The notes below the pieces were generated by a model. It had not been told where the DNA came from, did not search any database, and saw only the letters and a program-made list of their open reading frames with translations. Both the position numbers and the translations under genes were made by a program. 64,000 nucleotides of DNA from Hippophae tibetana (lineage: Eukaryota > Streptophyta > Magnoliopsida > Rosales > Elaeagnaceae): positions 5,123,319-5,187,318 of the forward strand of contig CM072808.1 in the NCBI GenBank assembly GCA_037013495.1, given 5' to 3'. Positions 36,301 to 48,532 of this stretch are shown piece after piece; positions within the stretch are counted from its first letter, which is position 1; every line of letters begins with the position of its first letter.

Positions 36301-38409
36301 TCTCTTATTGAAAAAAATAGAGAAGAGAAAAAGAAAATGAATTAGGTTCACATTTTCAAAATAGAAAACACATTTGGTAAAAATGAGTTACAACTTTCAA
36401 CGGAGATAAATTTTGACTGATGTATCGAAACGAATATTATAATATATCAAATTAAAGCTCATATCAAATTAAACAATATTCATTTTCCTCGAAAGGAAAA
36501 TCATTTTTGTACCCAAATAACATCGTTCACATCACTTATTTACTGTTTAAAGTTTTTGACTCACCATTTTCATTTTACTTACTTCCGGTTTAATTCAATA
36601 GAGCTATAAAGGAGATATTGGTGCCGATCAAGGTTTGTTTATTTATATTTTCAATCAATATCTCTTATTGAAAAAATATTGAGTAGAAAAAAAGAACGGA
36701 GATTTTGTTCACATTTTCAAGAACAAAAAACATTTGGTAAAAAAGAGTAACAACTTTCAACGGAGATAACTTTTTACTCGGGTATCGAAACGAATATTAT
36801 AATTTATGAAATGGAAGCTCGTATAAAATTACACAATATGGAGTGGTCTCGCATGAAAAAAGTCATTTTTGTACCCAAATAACATTGTTTACATCATTTA
36901 ATTAGTGTTTAAAGTTTTTGACGCAACATTTTCATTTTACTTACTTTAGGTTTAATTCAATAGCGCTATAAAGGAGATATTGATGCCGACCTAGGTTTGT
37001 TTATTTATATTTTCAATCAATCTCTCTTATTGAAAAAAATAGAGAAGAGAAAAAGAAAATGAATTAGGTTCACATTTTCAAAATCGAAAACACATTTGGT
37101 AAATATGAGTTACAACTTTCAACGGAGATAAATTTTGACTGAGGTATCGAAACTATTATTATAATATATCAAATTAAAGCGCTTATCAAATTAAACAATA
37201 TGCAGTTTCCTCGATAGGAAAATCATTTTTGTACTCAAATAACATCGTTTACATCACTTATTTACTGTTTAAAGTTTTTGACTCACCATTTTCATTTTAC
37301 TTACTTCCGGTTTAATTCAATACAGCTATAAAGGAGATATTGGTGCCGATCAAGGTTTGTTTATTTATATTTTCAATCAATCTCTCTTATTGAAAAAATA
37401 TTGAGTAGAAAAAAAGAACGGAGATTTTGTTCACATTTTCAAGAACAAAAAACATTTGGTAAAAAAGAGTAACAACTTTCAACGGAGATAACTTTTTACT
37501 CGGGTATCGAAACGAATATTATAATTTATGAAATGGAAGCTCGTATAAAATTACACAATATGGAGTGGTCTCGCATGAAAAAAGTCGTTTTTGTACCCAA
37601 ATAACATTGTTTACATCATTTAATTAGTGTTTAAAGTTTTTGACGCAACATTTTCATTTTACTTACTTTAGGTTTAATTCAATAGCGCTATAAAGGAGAT
37701 ATTGATGCCGACCTAGGTTTGTTTATTTATATTTTCAATCAATCTCTCTTATTGAAAAAAATAGAGAAGAGAAAAAGAAAATGAATTAGGTTCACATTTT
37801 CAAAATCGAAAACACATTTGGTAAATATGAGTTACAACTTTCAACGGAGATAAATTTTGACTGAGGTATCGAAACTATTATTATAATATATCAAATTAAA
37901 GCGCTTATCAAATTAAACAATATGCAGTTTCCTCGATAGGAAAATCATTTTTGTACTCAAATAACATCGTTTACATCACTTATTTATTGTTTAAAGTTTT
38001 TGACTCACCATTTTCATTTTACTTACTTCCGGTTTAATTCAATACAGCTATAAAGGAGATATTTGTGCCGATCAAGGTTTGTTTATTTATATTTTCAATC
38101 AATCTCTCTTATTGAAAAAATATTGAGTAGAAAAAAAGAACGGAGATTTTGTTCACATTTTCAAGAACAAAAAACATTTGGTAAAAAAGAGTAACAACTT
38201 TCAACGGAGATAACTTTTTACTCGGGTATCGAAACGAATATTATAATTTATGAAATGGAAGCTCGTATAAAATTACACAATATGCATTGGTCTCGCAAGA
38301 AAAAAGTCGTTTTTGTACCCAAATAACATTGTTTACATCATTTAATTAGTGTTTAAAGTTTTTGACGCAACATTTTCATTTTACTTACTTTAGGTTTAAT
38401 TCAATACAG
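33355..38409 (+). repeat. Mosaic X/Y monomers with local dimer repeats
   Basis: Fourteen monomers (anchors 33355 to 38048). Unit 33355 carries ACTAGT (33586) and is followed by the linked TTAGTGCCAACC X at 33716, whose preceding end has CTTATTTAGG, a contraction of CTTACTTTAGG. Unit 35521 is an X/Y chimera. The X unit at 36244 has the GTGACTACC subtype. Units 36604, 37326 and 38048 and units 36966 and 37688 form a 722 bp local duplication with AATAGCGCTATAAAGG at the X anchors. No longer HOR period is evident. Confidence 0.78.
35521..35881 (+). repeat. Chimeric monomer: Y start, X body
   Basis: It begins with GTGCCGATCAAGG and CAATATCTCTTATTG as in Y, then changes to AAAAAATAGAGAAGAG and GAATTAGGTTCAC as in X, and ends as X. 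The switch falls in or next to the A-run after CTTATTG, a stretch shared by both types. Similar switches are at 53541 and 56789. Confidence 0.85.
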
Positions 38410-40940
38410 CTATAAAGGAGATATTGGTGCCGACCTAGGTTTGTTTATTTACATTTTCAATCAATCTCTCTTATTGAAAAAAATAGAGAAGAGAAAAAGA
38501 AAATGAATTAGGTTCACATTTTCAAAATCGAAAACACATTTGGTAAATATCAGTTACAACTTTCAACGGAGATAAATTTTGACTGATGTATCGAAACGAA
38601 TATTATAATATATCAAATTAAAGCTCCTATCAAATTAAACAATATGCATTTTTCCTCGAAAGGAAAATCATTTTTGTACCCAAATAACATCTTTTACATC
38701 ACTTATTTACTGTTTAAAGTTTTTGACTCACTATTTTCATTTTACTTGCTTCTGGTTTAATTCAATAGAGCTATAAAGGAGATATTGGTGCCGATCAAGG
38801 TTTGTTTATTTATATTTTCAATCAATATCTCTTATTGAAAAAATATTGAGTAGAAATAAAGAACGGAGATTTTGTTCACATTTTCAAGAACAAAAAACAT
38901 TTGGTAAAAAAGAGTAACAACTTTCAACGGAGATAACTTTTTACTCGGGTATCGAAACGAATATTATAATTTATGAAATGGAAGCTCGTATAAAATTACA
39001 CAATATGCATTGGTCTCGCAACAAAGAAGTCGTTTTTGTACCCAAATAACATCGTTTACATCACTTATTTACTGTTTTTAGTTTTTGACTCACCATTTTC
39101 ATTTTACTTACTTCCGGTTTAATTCAATAGAGCTATAAAGGAGATATTGGTGCCGATCAAGGTTTGTTTATTTATATTTTCAATCAATATCTCCTATTGA
39201 AAAAATATTGAGTAGAAAAAAAGAACGGTGATTTTGTTCACATTTTCAAGAACAAAAAACATTTGGTAAAAAAGAGTAACAACTTTCAACGTAGATAACT
39301 TTTTACTCGGGTATCGAAACGAATATTATAATTTATGAAATGGAAGCTCGTATAAAATTACACAATATGCAGTGGTCTCGCATGAAAAAAGTCGTTTTTG
39401 TACCCAAATAACATTGTTTACATCATTTATTTAGTGTCTAAAGTTTTTGACGCAGCTTTTTCATTTTACTTACTTTAGGTTTAATTCAATAGAGCTATAA
39501 AGGATATATTGGTGACTACCTAGGTTTGTTTATTTATATTTTCAATCAATCTCTCTTATTGAAAAAAATAGAGAAGAGAAAAAGAAAATGAATTAGGTTC
39601 ACATTTTCAAAATAGAATACACATTTGGTAAAAATGAGTTACAACTTTCAACGGAGATAAATTTTGACTGATGTATCGAAACGAATATTATAATATATCA
39701 AATTAAAGCTCATATCAAATTAAACAATATTCATTTTCCTCGAAAGGAAAAAATCATTTTTGTACCCAAATAACATCGTTTACATCACTTATTTACTATT
39801 TAAAGTTTTTGACGTACCATTTTCATTTTACTTACTTCCGGCTTAATTCAATAGAGCTATAAAGGAGATATTGGCGCCGATCAATATTTGTTTTTTATAT
39901 TTTCAATCAATCTCTCTTATTGAAAAAATATTGAGTAGAAAAAAAGAACGGAGATTTTGTTCACATTTTCAAAAACAAAAAAACATTTGGTAAATAAGAG
40001 TAACAACTTTCAACGGAGATAACTTTTTACTCGGGTATCGAAACGAATTTTATAATTTATTAAATGGATGCTCGTATCAAATTACACAATATGCATTGGT
40101 CACGCAAGAAAAAAATTGTTTTTGTACCCAAATAAAATCGTTTACATCATTTATTTAGTGTTTAAAGTTTTTTACACAGCATTTTCATTTTACTTACTTC
40201 AGGTTTAATTCAATAGAGCTATAAAGGAGATATTGGTGCCGACCAAAGTTTGTTTATTTATATTTTCAATCAATCTCTCTTATTGAAAAAAATAGAGAAG
40301 AGAAAAAGAAAAAGAATTAGGTTCACATTTTCAAAATCGAAAACATATTTGGTAAATATGAGTTACAACTTTCAACGGAGATAAATTTTGACTGAGGTAT
40401 CGAAACTATTATTATAATATATCAAATTAAAGCTCGTATCAAATTAAACAATATGCATTTTCCTCGATGGGAAAATCATTTTTGTACCCAAATAACATCG
40501 TTTACATCACTTATTTACTGTTTAAAGTTTTTGACTCACCATTTTCATTTTACTTACTTCCGGTTTAATTCAATAGAGCTATAAAGGAGATATTGGTGCC
40601 GATCAAGGTTTGTTTATTTATATTTTCAATCAATATCTCTTATTGAAAAAATATTGAGTAGAAATAAAGAACGGAGATTTTGTTCACATTTTCAAGAACA
40701 AAAAACATTTGGTAAAAAAGAGTAACAACTTTCAACGGAGATAACTTTTTACTCGGGTATCGAAACGAATATTATAATTTATGAAATGGAAGCTCGTATA
40801 AAATTACACAATATGCATTGGTCTCGCAAGAAAAAAGTCGTTTTTGTACCCAAATAACATTGTTTACATCATTTAATTAGTGTTTAAAGTTTTTGACGCA
40901 ACATTTTCATTTTACTTACTTTAGGTTTAATTCAATACAG
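38410..40940 (+). repeat. Family 2 heptamer HOR (2531 bp), copy A
   Basis: Seven monomers (anchors 38410, 38771, 39133, 39495, 39857, 40219, 40579). Markers are TTGCTTCTGG at the end of unit 1, CAACAAAGAAGTCG in unit 2, CTCCTATTG with ACGGTGATT and AACGTAGAT in unit 3, GTGACTACC in unit 4, and GACCAAAGTTTG in unit 6. The X at 40219 has thereby lost the usual CCTAGG. Compared with the following copy I see only isolated changes, such as TAGTGTCTAAAG near 39436 and AGAATACAC near 39617. Confidence 0.88.
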
Positions 40941-43471
40941 CTATAAAGGAGATATTGGTGCCGACCTAGGTTTGTTTATTTACATTTTCAATCAATCTCT
41001 CTTATTGAAAAAAATAGAGAAGAGAAAAAGAAAATGAATTAGGTTCACATTTTCAAAATCGAAAACACATTTGGTAAATATCAGTTACAACTTTCAACGG
41101 AGATAAATTTTGACTGATGTATCGAAACGAATATTATAATATATCAAATTAAAGCTCCTATCAAATTAAACAATATGCATTTTTCCTCGAAAGGAAAATC
41201 ATTTTTGTACCCAAATAACATCTTTTACATCACTTATTTACTGTTTAAAGTTTTTGACTCACTATTTTCATTTTACTTGCTTCTGGTTTAATTCAATAGA
41301 GCTATAAAGGAGATATTGGTGCCGATCAAGGTTTGTTTATTTATATTTTCAATCAATATCTCTTATTGAAAAAATATTGAGTAGAAATAAAGAACGGAGA
41401 TTTTGTTCACATTTTCAAGAACAAAAAACATTTGGTAAAAAAGAGTAACAACTTTCAACGGAGATAACTTTTTACTCGGGTATCGAAACGAATATTATAA
41501 TTTATGAAATGGAAGCTCGTATAAAATTACACAATATGCATTGGTCTCGCAACAAAGAAGTCGTTTTTGTACCCAAATAACATCGTTTACATCACTTATT
41601 TACTGTTTTTAGTTTTTGACTCACCATTTTCATTTTACTTACTTCCGGTTTAATTCAATAGAGCTATAAAGGAGATATTGGTGCCGATCAAGGTTTGTTT
41701 ATTTATATTTTCAATCAATATCTCCTATTGAAAAAATATTGAGTAGAAAAAAAGAACGGTGATTTTGTTCACATTTTCAAGAACAAAAAACATTTGGTAA
41801 AAAAGAGTAACAACTTTCAACGTAGATAACTTTTTACTCGGGTATCGAAACGAATATTATAATTTATGAAATGGAAGCTCGTATAAAATTACACAATATG
41901 CAGTGGTCTCGCATGAAAAAAGTCGTTTTTGTACCCAAATAACATTGTTTACATCATTTATTTAGTGTTTAAAGTTTTTGACGCAGCTTTTTCATTTTAC
42001 TTACTTTAGGTTTAATTCAATAGAGCTATAAAGGATATATTGGTGACTACCTAGGTTTGTTTATTTATATTTTCAATCAATCTCTCTTATTGAAAAAAAT
42101 AGAGAAGAGAAAAAGAAAATGAATTAGGTTCACATTTTCAAAATAGAAAACACATTTGGTAAAAATGAGTTACAACTTTCAACGGAGATAAATTTTGACT
42201 GATGTATCGAAACGAATATTATAATATATCAAATTAAAGCTCATATCAAATTAAACAATATTCATTTTCCTCGAAAGGAAAAAATCATTTTTGTACCCAA
42301 ATAACATCGTTTACATCACTTATTTACTATTTAAAGTTTTTGACGTACCATTTTCATTTTACTTACTTCCGGCTTAATTCAATAGAGCTATAAAGGAGAT
42401 ATTGGCGCCGATCAATATTTGTTTTTTATATTTTCAATCAATCTCTCTTATTGAAAAAATATTGAGTAGAAAAAAAGAACGGAGATTTTGTTCACATTTT
42501 CAAAAACAAAAAAACATTTGGTAAATAAGAGTAACAACTTTCAACGGAGATAACTTTTTACTCGGGTATCGAAACGAATTTTATAATTTATTAAATGGAT
42601 GCTCGTATCAAATTACACAATATGCATTGGTCACGCAAGAAAAAAATTGTTTTTGTACCCAAATAAAATCGTTTACATCATTTATTTAGTGTTTAAAGTT
42701 TTTTACACAGCATTTTCATTTTACTTACTTCAGGTTTAATTCAATAGAGCTATAAAGGAGATATTGGTGCCGACCAAAGTTTGTTTATTTATATTTTCAA
42801 TCAATCTCTCTTATTGAAAAAAATAGAGAAGAGAAAAAGAAAAAGAATTAGGTTCACATTTTCAAAATCGAAAACATATTTGGTAAATATGAGTTACAAC
42901 TTTCAACGGAGATAAATTTTGACTGAGGTATCGAAACTATTATTATAATATATCAAATTAAAGCTCGTATCAAATTAAACAATATGCATTTTCCTCGATG
43001 GGAAAATCATTTTTGTACCCAAATAACATCGTTTACATCACTTATTTACTGTTTAAAGTTTTTGACTCACCATTTTCATTTTACTTACTTCCGGTTTAAT
43101 TCAATAGAGCTATAAAGGAGATATTGGTGCCGATCAAGGTTTGTTTATTTATATTTTCAATCAATATCTCTTATTGAAAAAATATTGAGTAGAAATAAAG
43201 AACGGAGATTTTGTTCACATTTTCAAGAACAAAAAACATTTGGTAAAAAAGAGTAACAACTTTCAACGGAGATAACTTTTTACTCGGGTATCGAAACGAA
43301 TATTATAATTTATGAAATGGAAGCTCGTATAAAATTACACAATATGCATTGGTCTCGCAAGAAAAAAGTCGTTTTTGTACCCAAATAACATTGTTTACAT
43401 CATTTAATTAGTGTTTAAAGTTTTTGACGCAACATTTTCATTTTACTTACTTTAGGTTTAATTCAATACAG
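40941..43471 (+). repeat. Family 2 heptamer HOR (2531 bp), copy B
   Basis: Anchors 40941, 41302, 41664, 42026, 42388, 42750 and 43110 repeat copy A at +2531 with very few differences. The last six anchors recur again at +3977 (45279 to 47087), so this stretch was copied a second time as part of a longer block. Confidence 0.88.
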
Positions 43472-46400
43472 CTATAAAGGAGATATTGGTGCCGACCTAG
43501 GTTTTTTTATTTACATTTTCAATCAATCTCTCTTATTGAAAAAAATAGAGAAGAGAAAAAGAAAATGAATTAGGTTCACATTTTCAAAATCGAAAACACA
43601 TTTGGTAAATATCAGTTACAACTTTCAAGGGAGATAAATTTTGACTGATGTATCGAAACGAATATTATAATATATCAAATTAAAGCTCCTATCAAATTAA
43701 ACAATATGCATTTTTCCTCGAAAGGAAAATCATTTTTGTACCCAAATAACATCTTTTACATCACTTATTTACTGTTTAAAGTTTTTGACTCACTATTTTC
43801 ATTTTACTTGCTTCTGGTTTAATTCAATAGAGCTATAAAGGAGATATTGGTGCCGATCAAGGTTTGTTTATTTATATTTTCAATCAATATCTCTTATTGA
43901 AAAAATATTGAGTAGAAATAAAGAACGGAGATTTTGTTCACATTTTCAAGAACAAAAAACATTTGGTAAAAAAGAGTAACAACTTTCAACGGAGATAACT
44001 TTTTACTCGGGTATCGAAACGAATATTATAATTTATGAAATGGAAGCTCGTATAAAATTACACAATATGCATTGGTCTCGCAACAAAAAAGTCGTTTTTG
44101 TACCCAAATAACATCGTTTACATCACTTATTTATGTTTTTAGTTTTTGACTCACCATTTTCATTTTACTTACTTCCGGTTTAATTCAATAGAGCTATAAA
44201 GGAGATATTGGTGCCGATCAAGGTTTGTTTATTTCTATTTTCAATCAATATCTCTTATTGAAAAAATATTGAGTAGAAAAAAAGAACGGAGATTTTGTTC
44301 ACATTTTCAAGAACAAAAAACATTTGGTAAAAAAGAGTAACAACTTTCAACGTAGATAACTTTTTACTCGGGTATCGAAACGAATATTATAATTTATGAA
44401 ATGGAAGCTCGAATAAAATTACACAATATGGAGTGGTCTCGCATGAAAAAAGTCGTTTTTGTACCCAAATAACATCGTTTACATCACTTATTTACTGTTT
44501 AAAGTTTTTGACTCACCATTTTCATTTTACTTACTTCCGGTTTAATTCAATAGAGCTATAAAGGAGATATTGGTGCCGATCAAGGTTTGTTTATTTATAT
44601 TTTCAATCAATATCTCTTATTGAAAAAATATTGAGTAGAAATAAAGAACGGAGATTTTGTTCACATTTTCAAGAACAAAAAACATTTGGTAAAAAAGAGT
44701 AACAACTTTCAACGGAGATAACTTTTTACTCGGGTATCGAAACGAATATTATAATTTATGAAATGGAAGCTCGTATAAAATTACACAATATGCATTGGTC
44801 TCGCAAGAAAAAAGTCGTTTTTGTACCCAAATAACATTGTTTACATCATTTAATTAGTGTTTAAAGTTTTTGACGCAACATTTTCATTTTACTTACTTTA
44901 GGTTTAATTCAATAGAGCTATAAAGGATATATTGGTGACTACCTAGGTTTGTTTATTTATATTTTCAATCAATCTCTCTTATTGAAAAAAATAGAGAAGA
45001 GAAAAAGAAAATGAATTAGGTTCACATTTTCAAAATAGAAAACACATTTGGTAAAAATGAGTTACAACTTTCAACGGAGATAAATTTTGACTGATGTATC
45101 GAAACGAATATTATAATATATCAAATTAAAGCTCCTATCAAATTAAACAATATGCATTTTTCCTCGAAAGGAAAATCATTTTTGTACCCAAATAACATCT
45201 TTTACATCACTTATTTACTGTTTAAAGTTTTTGACTCACTATTTTCATTTTACTTGCTTCTGGTTTAATTCAATAGAGCTATAAAGGAGATATTGGTGCC
45301 GATCAAGGTTTGTTTATTTATATTTTCAATCAATATCTCTTATTGAAAAAATATTGAGTAGAAATAAAGAACGGAGATTTTGTTCACATTTTCAAGAACA
45401 AAAAACATTTGGTAAAAAAGAGTAACAACTTTCAACGGAGATAACTTTTTACTCGGGTATCGAAACGAATATTATAATTTATGAAATGGAAGCTCGTATA
45501 AAATTACACAATATGCATTGGTCTCGCAACAAAGAAGTCGTTTTTGTACCCAAATAACATCGTTTACATCACTTATTTACTGTTTTTAGTTTTTGACTCA
45601 CCATTTTCATTTTACTTACTTCCGGTTTAATTCAATAGAGCTATAAAGGAGATATTGGTGCCGATCAAGGTTTGTTTATTTATATTTTCAATCAATATCT
45701 CCTATTGAAAAAATATTGAGTAGAAAAAAAGAACGGTGATTTTGTTCACATTTTCAAGAACAAAAAACATTTGGTAAAAAAGAGTAACAACTTTCAACGT
45801 AGATAACTTTTTACTCGGGTATCGAAACGAATATTATAATTTATGAAATGGAAGCTCGTATAAAATTACACAATATGCAGTGGTCTCGCATGAAAAAAGT
45901 CGTTTTTGTACCCAAATAACATTGTTTACATCATTTATTTAGTGTTTAAAGTTTTTGACGCAGCTTTTTCATTTTACTTACTTTAGGTTTAATTCAATAG
46001 AGCTATAAAGGATATATTGGTGACTACCTAGGTTTGTTTATTTATATTTTCAATCAATCTCTCTTATTGAAAAAAATAGAGAAGAGAAAAAGAAAATGAA
46101 TTAGGTTCACATTTTCAAAATAGAAAACACATTTGGTAAAAATGAGTTACAACTTTCAACGGAGATAAATTTTGACTGATGTATCGAAACGAATATTATA
46201 ATATATCAAATTAAAGCTCATATCAAATTAAACAATATTCATTTTCCTCGAAAGGAAAAAATCATTTTTGTACCCAAATAACATCGTTTACATCACTTAT
46301 TTACTATTTAAAGTTTTTGACGTACCATTTTCATTTTACTTACTTCCGGCTTAATTCAATAGAGCTATAAAGGAGATATTGGCGCCGATCAATATTTGTT

Positions 46401-47448
46401 TTTTATATTTTCAATCAATCTCTCTTATTGAAAAAATATTGAGTAGAAAAAAAGAACGGAGATTTTGTTCACATTTTCAAAAACAAAAAAACATTTGGTA
46501 AATAAGAGTAACAACTTTCAACGGAGATAACTTTTTACTCGGGTATCGAAACGAATTTTATAATTTATTAAATGGATGCTCGTATCAAATTACACAATAT
46601 GCATTGGTCACGCAAGAAAAAAATTGTTTTTGTACCCAAATAAAATCGTTTACATCATTTATTTAGTGTTTAAAGTTTTTTACACAGCATTTTCATTTTA
46701 CTTACTTCAGGTTTAATTCAATAGAGCTATAAAGGAGATATTGGTGCCGACCAAAGTTTGTTTATTTATATTTTCAATCAATCTCTCTTATTGAAAAAAA
46801 TAGAGAAGAGAAAAAGAAAAAGAATTAGGTTCACATTTTCAAAATCGAAAACATATTTGGTAAATATGAGTTACAACTTTCAACGGAGATAAATTTTGAC
46901 TGAGGTATCGAAACTATTATTATAATATATCAAATTAAAGCTCGTATCAAATTAAACAATATGCATTTTCCTCGATGGGAAAATCATTTTTGTACCCAAA
47001 TAACATCGTTTACATCACTTATTTACTGTTTAAAGTTTTTGACTCACCATTTTCATTTTACTTACTTCCGGTTTAATTCAATAGAGCTATAAAGGAGATA
47101 TTGGTGCCGATCAAGGTTTGTTTATTTATATTTTCAATCAATATCTCTTATTGAAAAAATATTGAGTAGAAATAAAGAACGGAGATTTTGTTCACATTTT
47201 CAAGAACAAAAAACATTTGGTAAAAAAGAGTAACAACTTTCAACGGAGATAACTTTTTACTCGGGTATCGAAACGAATATTATAATTTATGAAATGGAAG
47301 CTCGTATAAAATTACACAATATGCATTGGTCTCGCAAGAAAAAAGTCGTTTTTGTACCCAAATAACATTGTTTACATCATTTAATTAGTGTTTAAAGTTT
47401 TTGACGCAACATTTTCATTTTACTTACTTTAGGTTTAATTCAATACAG
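43472..47448 (+). repeat. 11-monomer rearranged unit (3977 bp)
   Basis: Anchors 43472, 43833, 44194, 44556, 44918, 45279, 45641, 46003, 46365, 46727 and 47087. It begins as a heptamer copy but departs after the third monomer. Three Y units stand in a row (43833, 44194, 44556). Unit 44918 has the GTGACTACC start of heptamer unit 4 and the GCTCCTATC end of unit 1. From 45279 the block matches 41302-43471 again. Private variants of unit 43472 (GGTTTTTTTATTTAC, TTTCAAGGGAGAT) reappear at 47449, so the whole 3977 bp unit was being duplicated. Confidence 0.8.
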
Positions 47449-48532
47449 CTATAAAGGAGATATTGGTGCCGACCTAGGTTTTTTTATTTACATTTTCAAT
47501 CAATCTCTCTTATTGAAAAAAATAGAGAAGAGAAAAAGAAAATGAATTAGGTTCACATTTTCAAAATCGAAAACACATTTGGTAAATATCAGTTACAACT
47601 TTCAAGGGAGATAAATTTTGACTGATGTATCGAAACGAATATTATAATATATCAAATTAAAGCTCCTATCAAATTAAACAATATGCATTTTTCCTCGAAA
47701 GGAAAATCATTTTTGTACCCAAATAACATCTTTTACATCACTTATTTACTGTTTAAAGTTTTTGACTCACTATTTTCATTTTACTTGCTTCTGGTTTAAT
47801 TCAATAGAGCTATAAAGGAGATATTGGTGCCGATCAAGGTTTGTTTATTTATATTTTCAATCAATATCTCTTATTGAAAAAATATTGAGTAGAAATAAAG
47901 AACGGAGATTTTGTTCACATTTTCAAGAACAAAAAACATTTGGTAAAAAAGAGTAACAACTTTCAACGGAGATAACTTTTTACTCGGGTATCGAAACGAA
48001 TATTATAATTTATGAAATGGAAGCTCGTATAAAATTACACAATATGCATTGGTCTCGCAACAAAAAAGTCGTTTTTGTACCCAAATAACATCGTTTACAT
48101 CACTTATTTATGTTTTTAGTTTTTGACTCACCATTTTCATTTTACTTACTTCCGGTTTAATTCAATAGAGCTATAAAGGAGATATTGGTGCCGATCAAGG
48201 TTTGTTTATTTCTATTTTCAATCAATATCTCTTATTGAAAAAATATTGAGTAGAAAAAAAGAACGGAGATTTTGTTCACATTTTCAAGAACAAAAAACAT
48301 TTGGTAAAAAAGAGTAACAACTTTCAACGTAGATAACTTTTTACTCGGGTATCGAAACGAATATTATAATTTATGAAATGGAAGCTCGTATAAAATTACA
48401 CAATATGGAGTGGTCTCGCATGAAAAAAGTCGTTTTTGTACCCAAATAACATCGTTTACATCACTTATTTACTGTTTAAAGTTTTTGACTCACCATTTTC
48501 ATTTTACTTACTTCCGGTTTAATTCAATACAG
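47449..48532 (+). repeat. Partial second copy of the 11-monomer unit
   Basis: Anchors 47449, 47810 and 48171 repeat 43472, 43833 and 44194 at +3977, including GGTTTTTTTATTTAC, CTTATTTATGTTTTTAG and TATGGAGTGGTCTC. The match stops at the next monomer. Unit 44194 has GCTCGAATAAAATT where this copy has GCTCGTATAAAATT. The next monomer (48533) starts with AATACAGC and has GTTCAGATTTTC, unlike 44556. The duplication boundary is thus near 48530. Confidence 0.8.
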
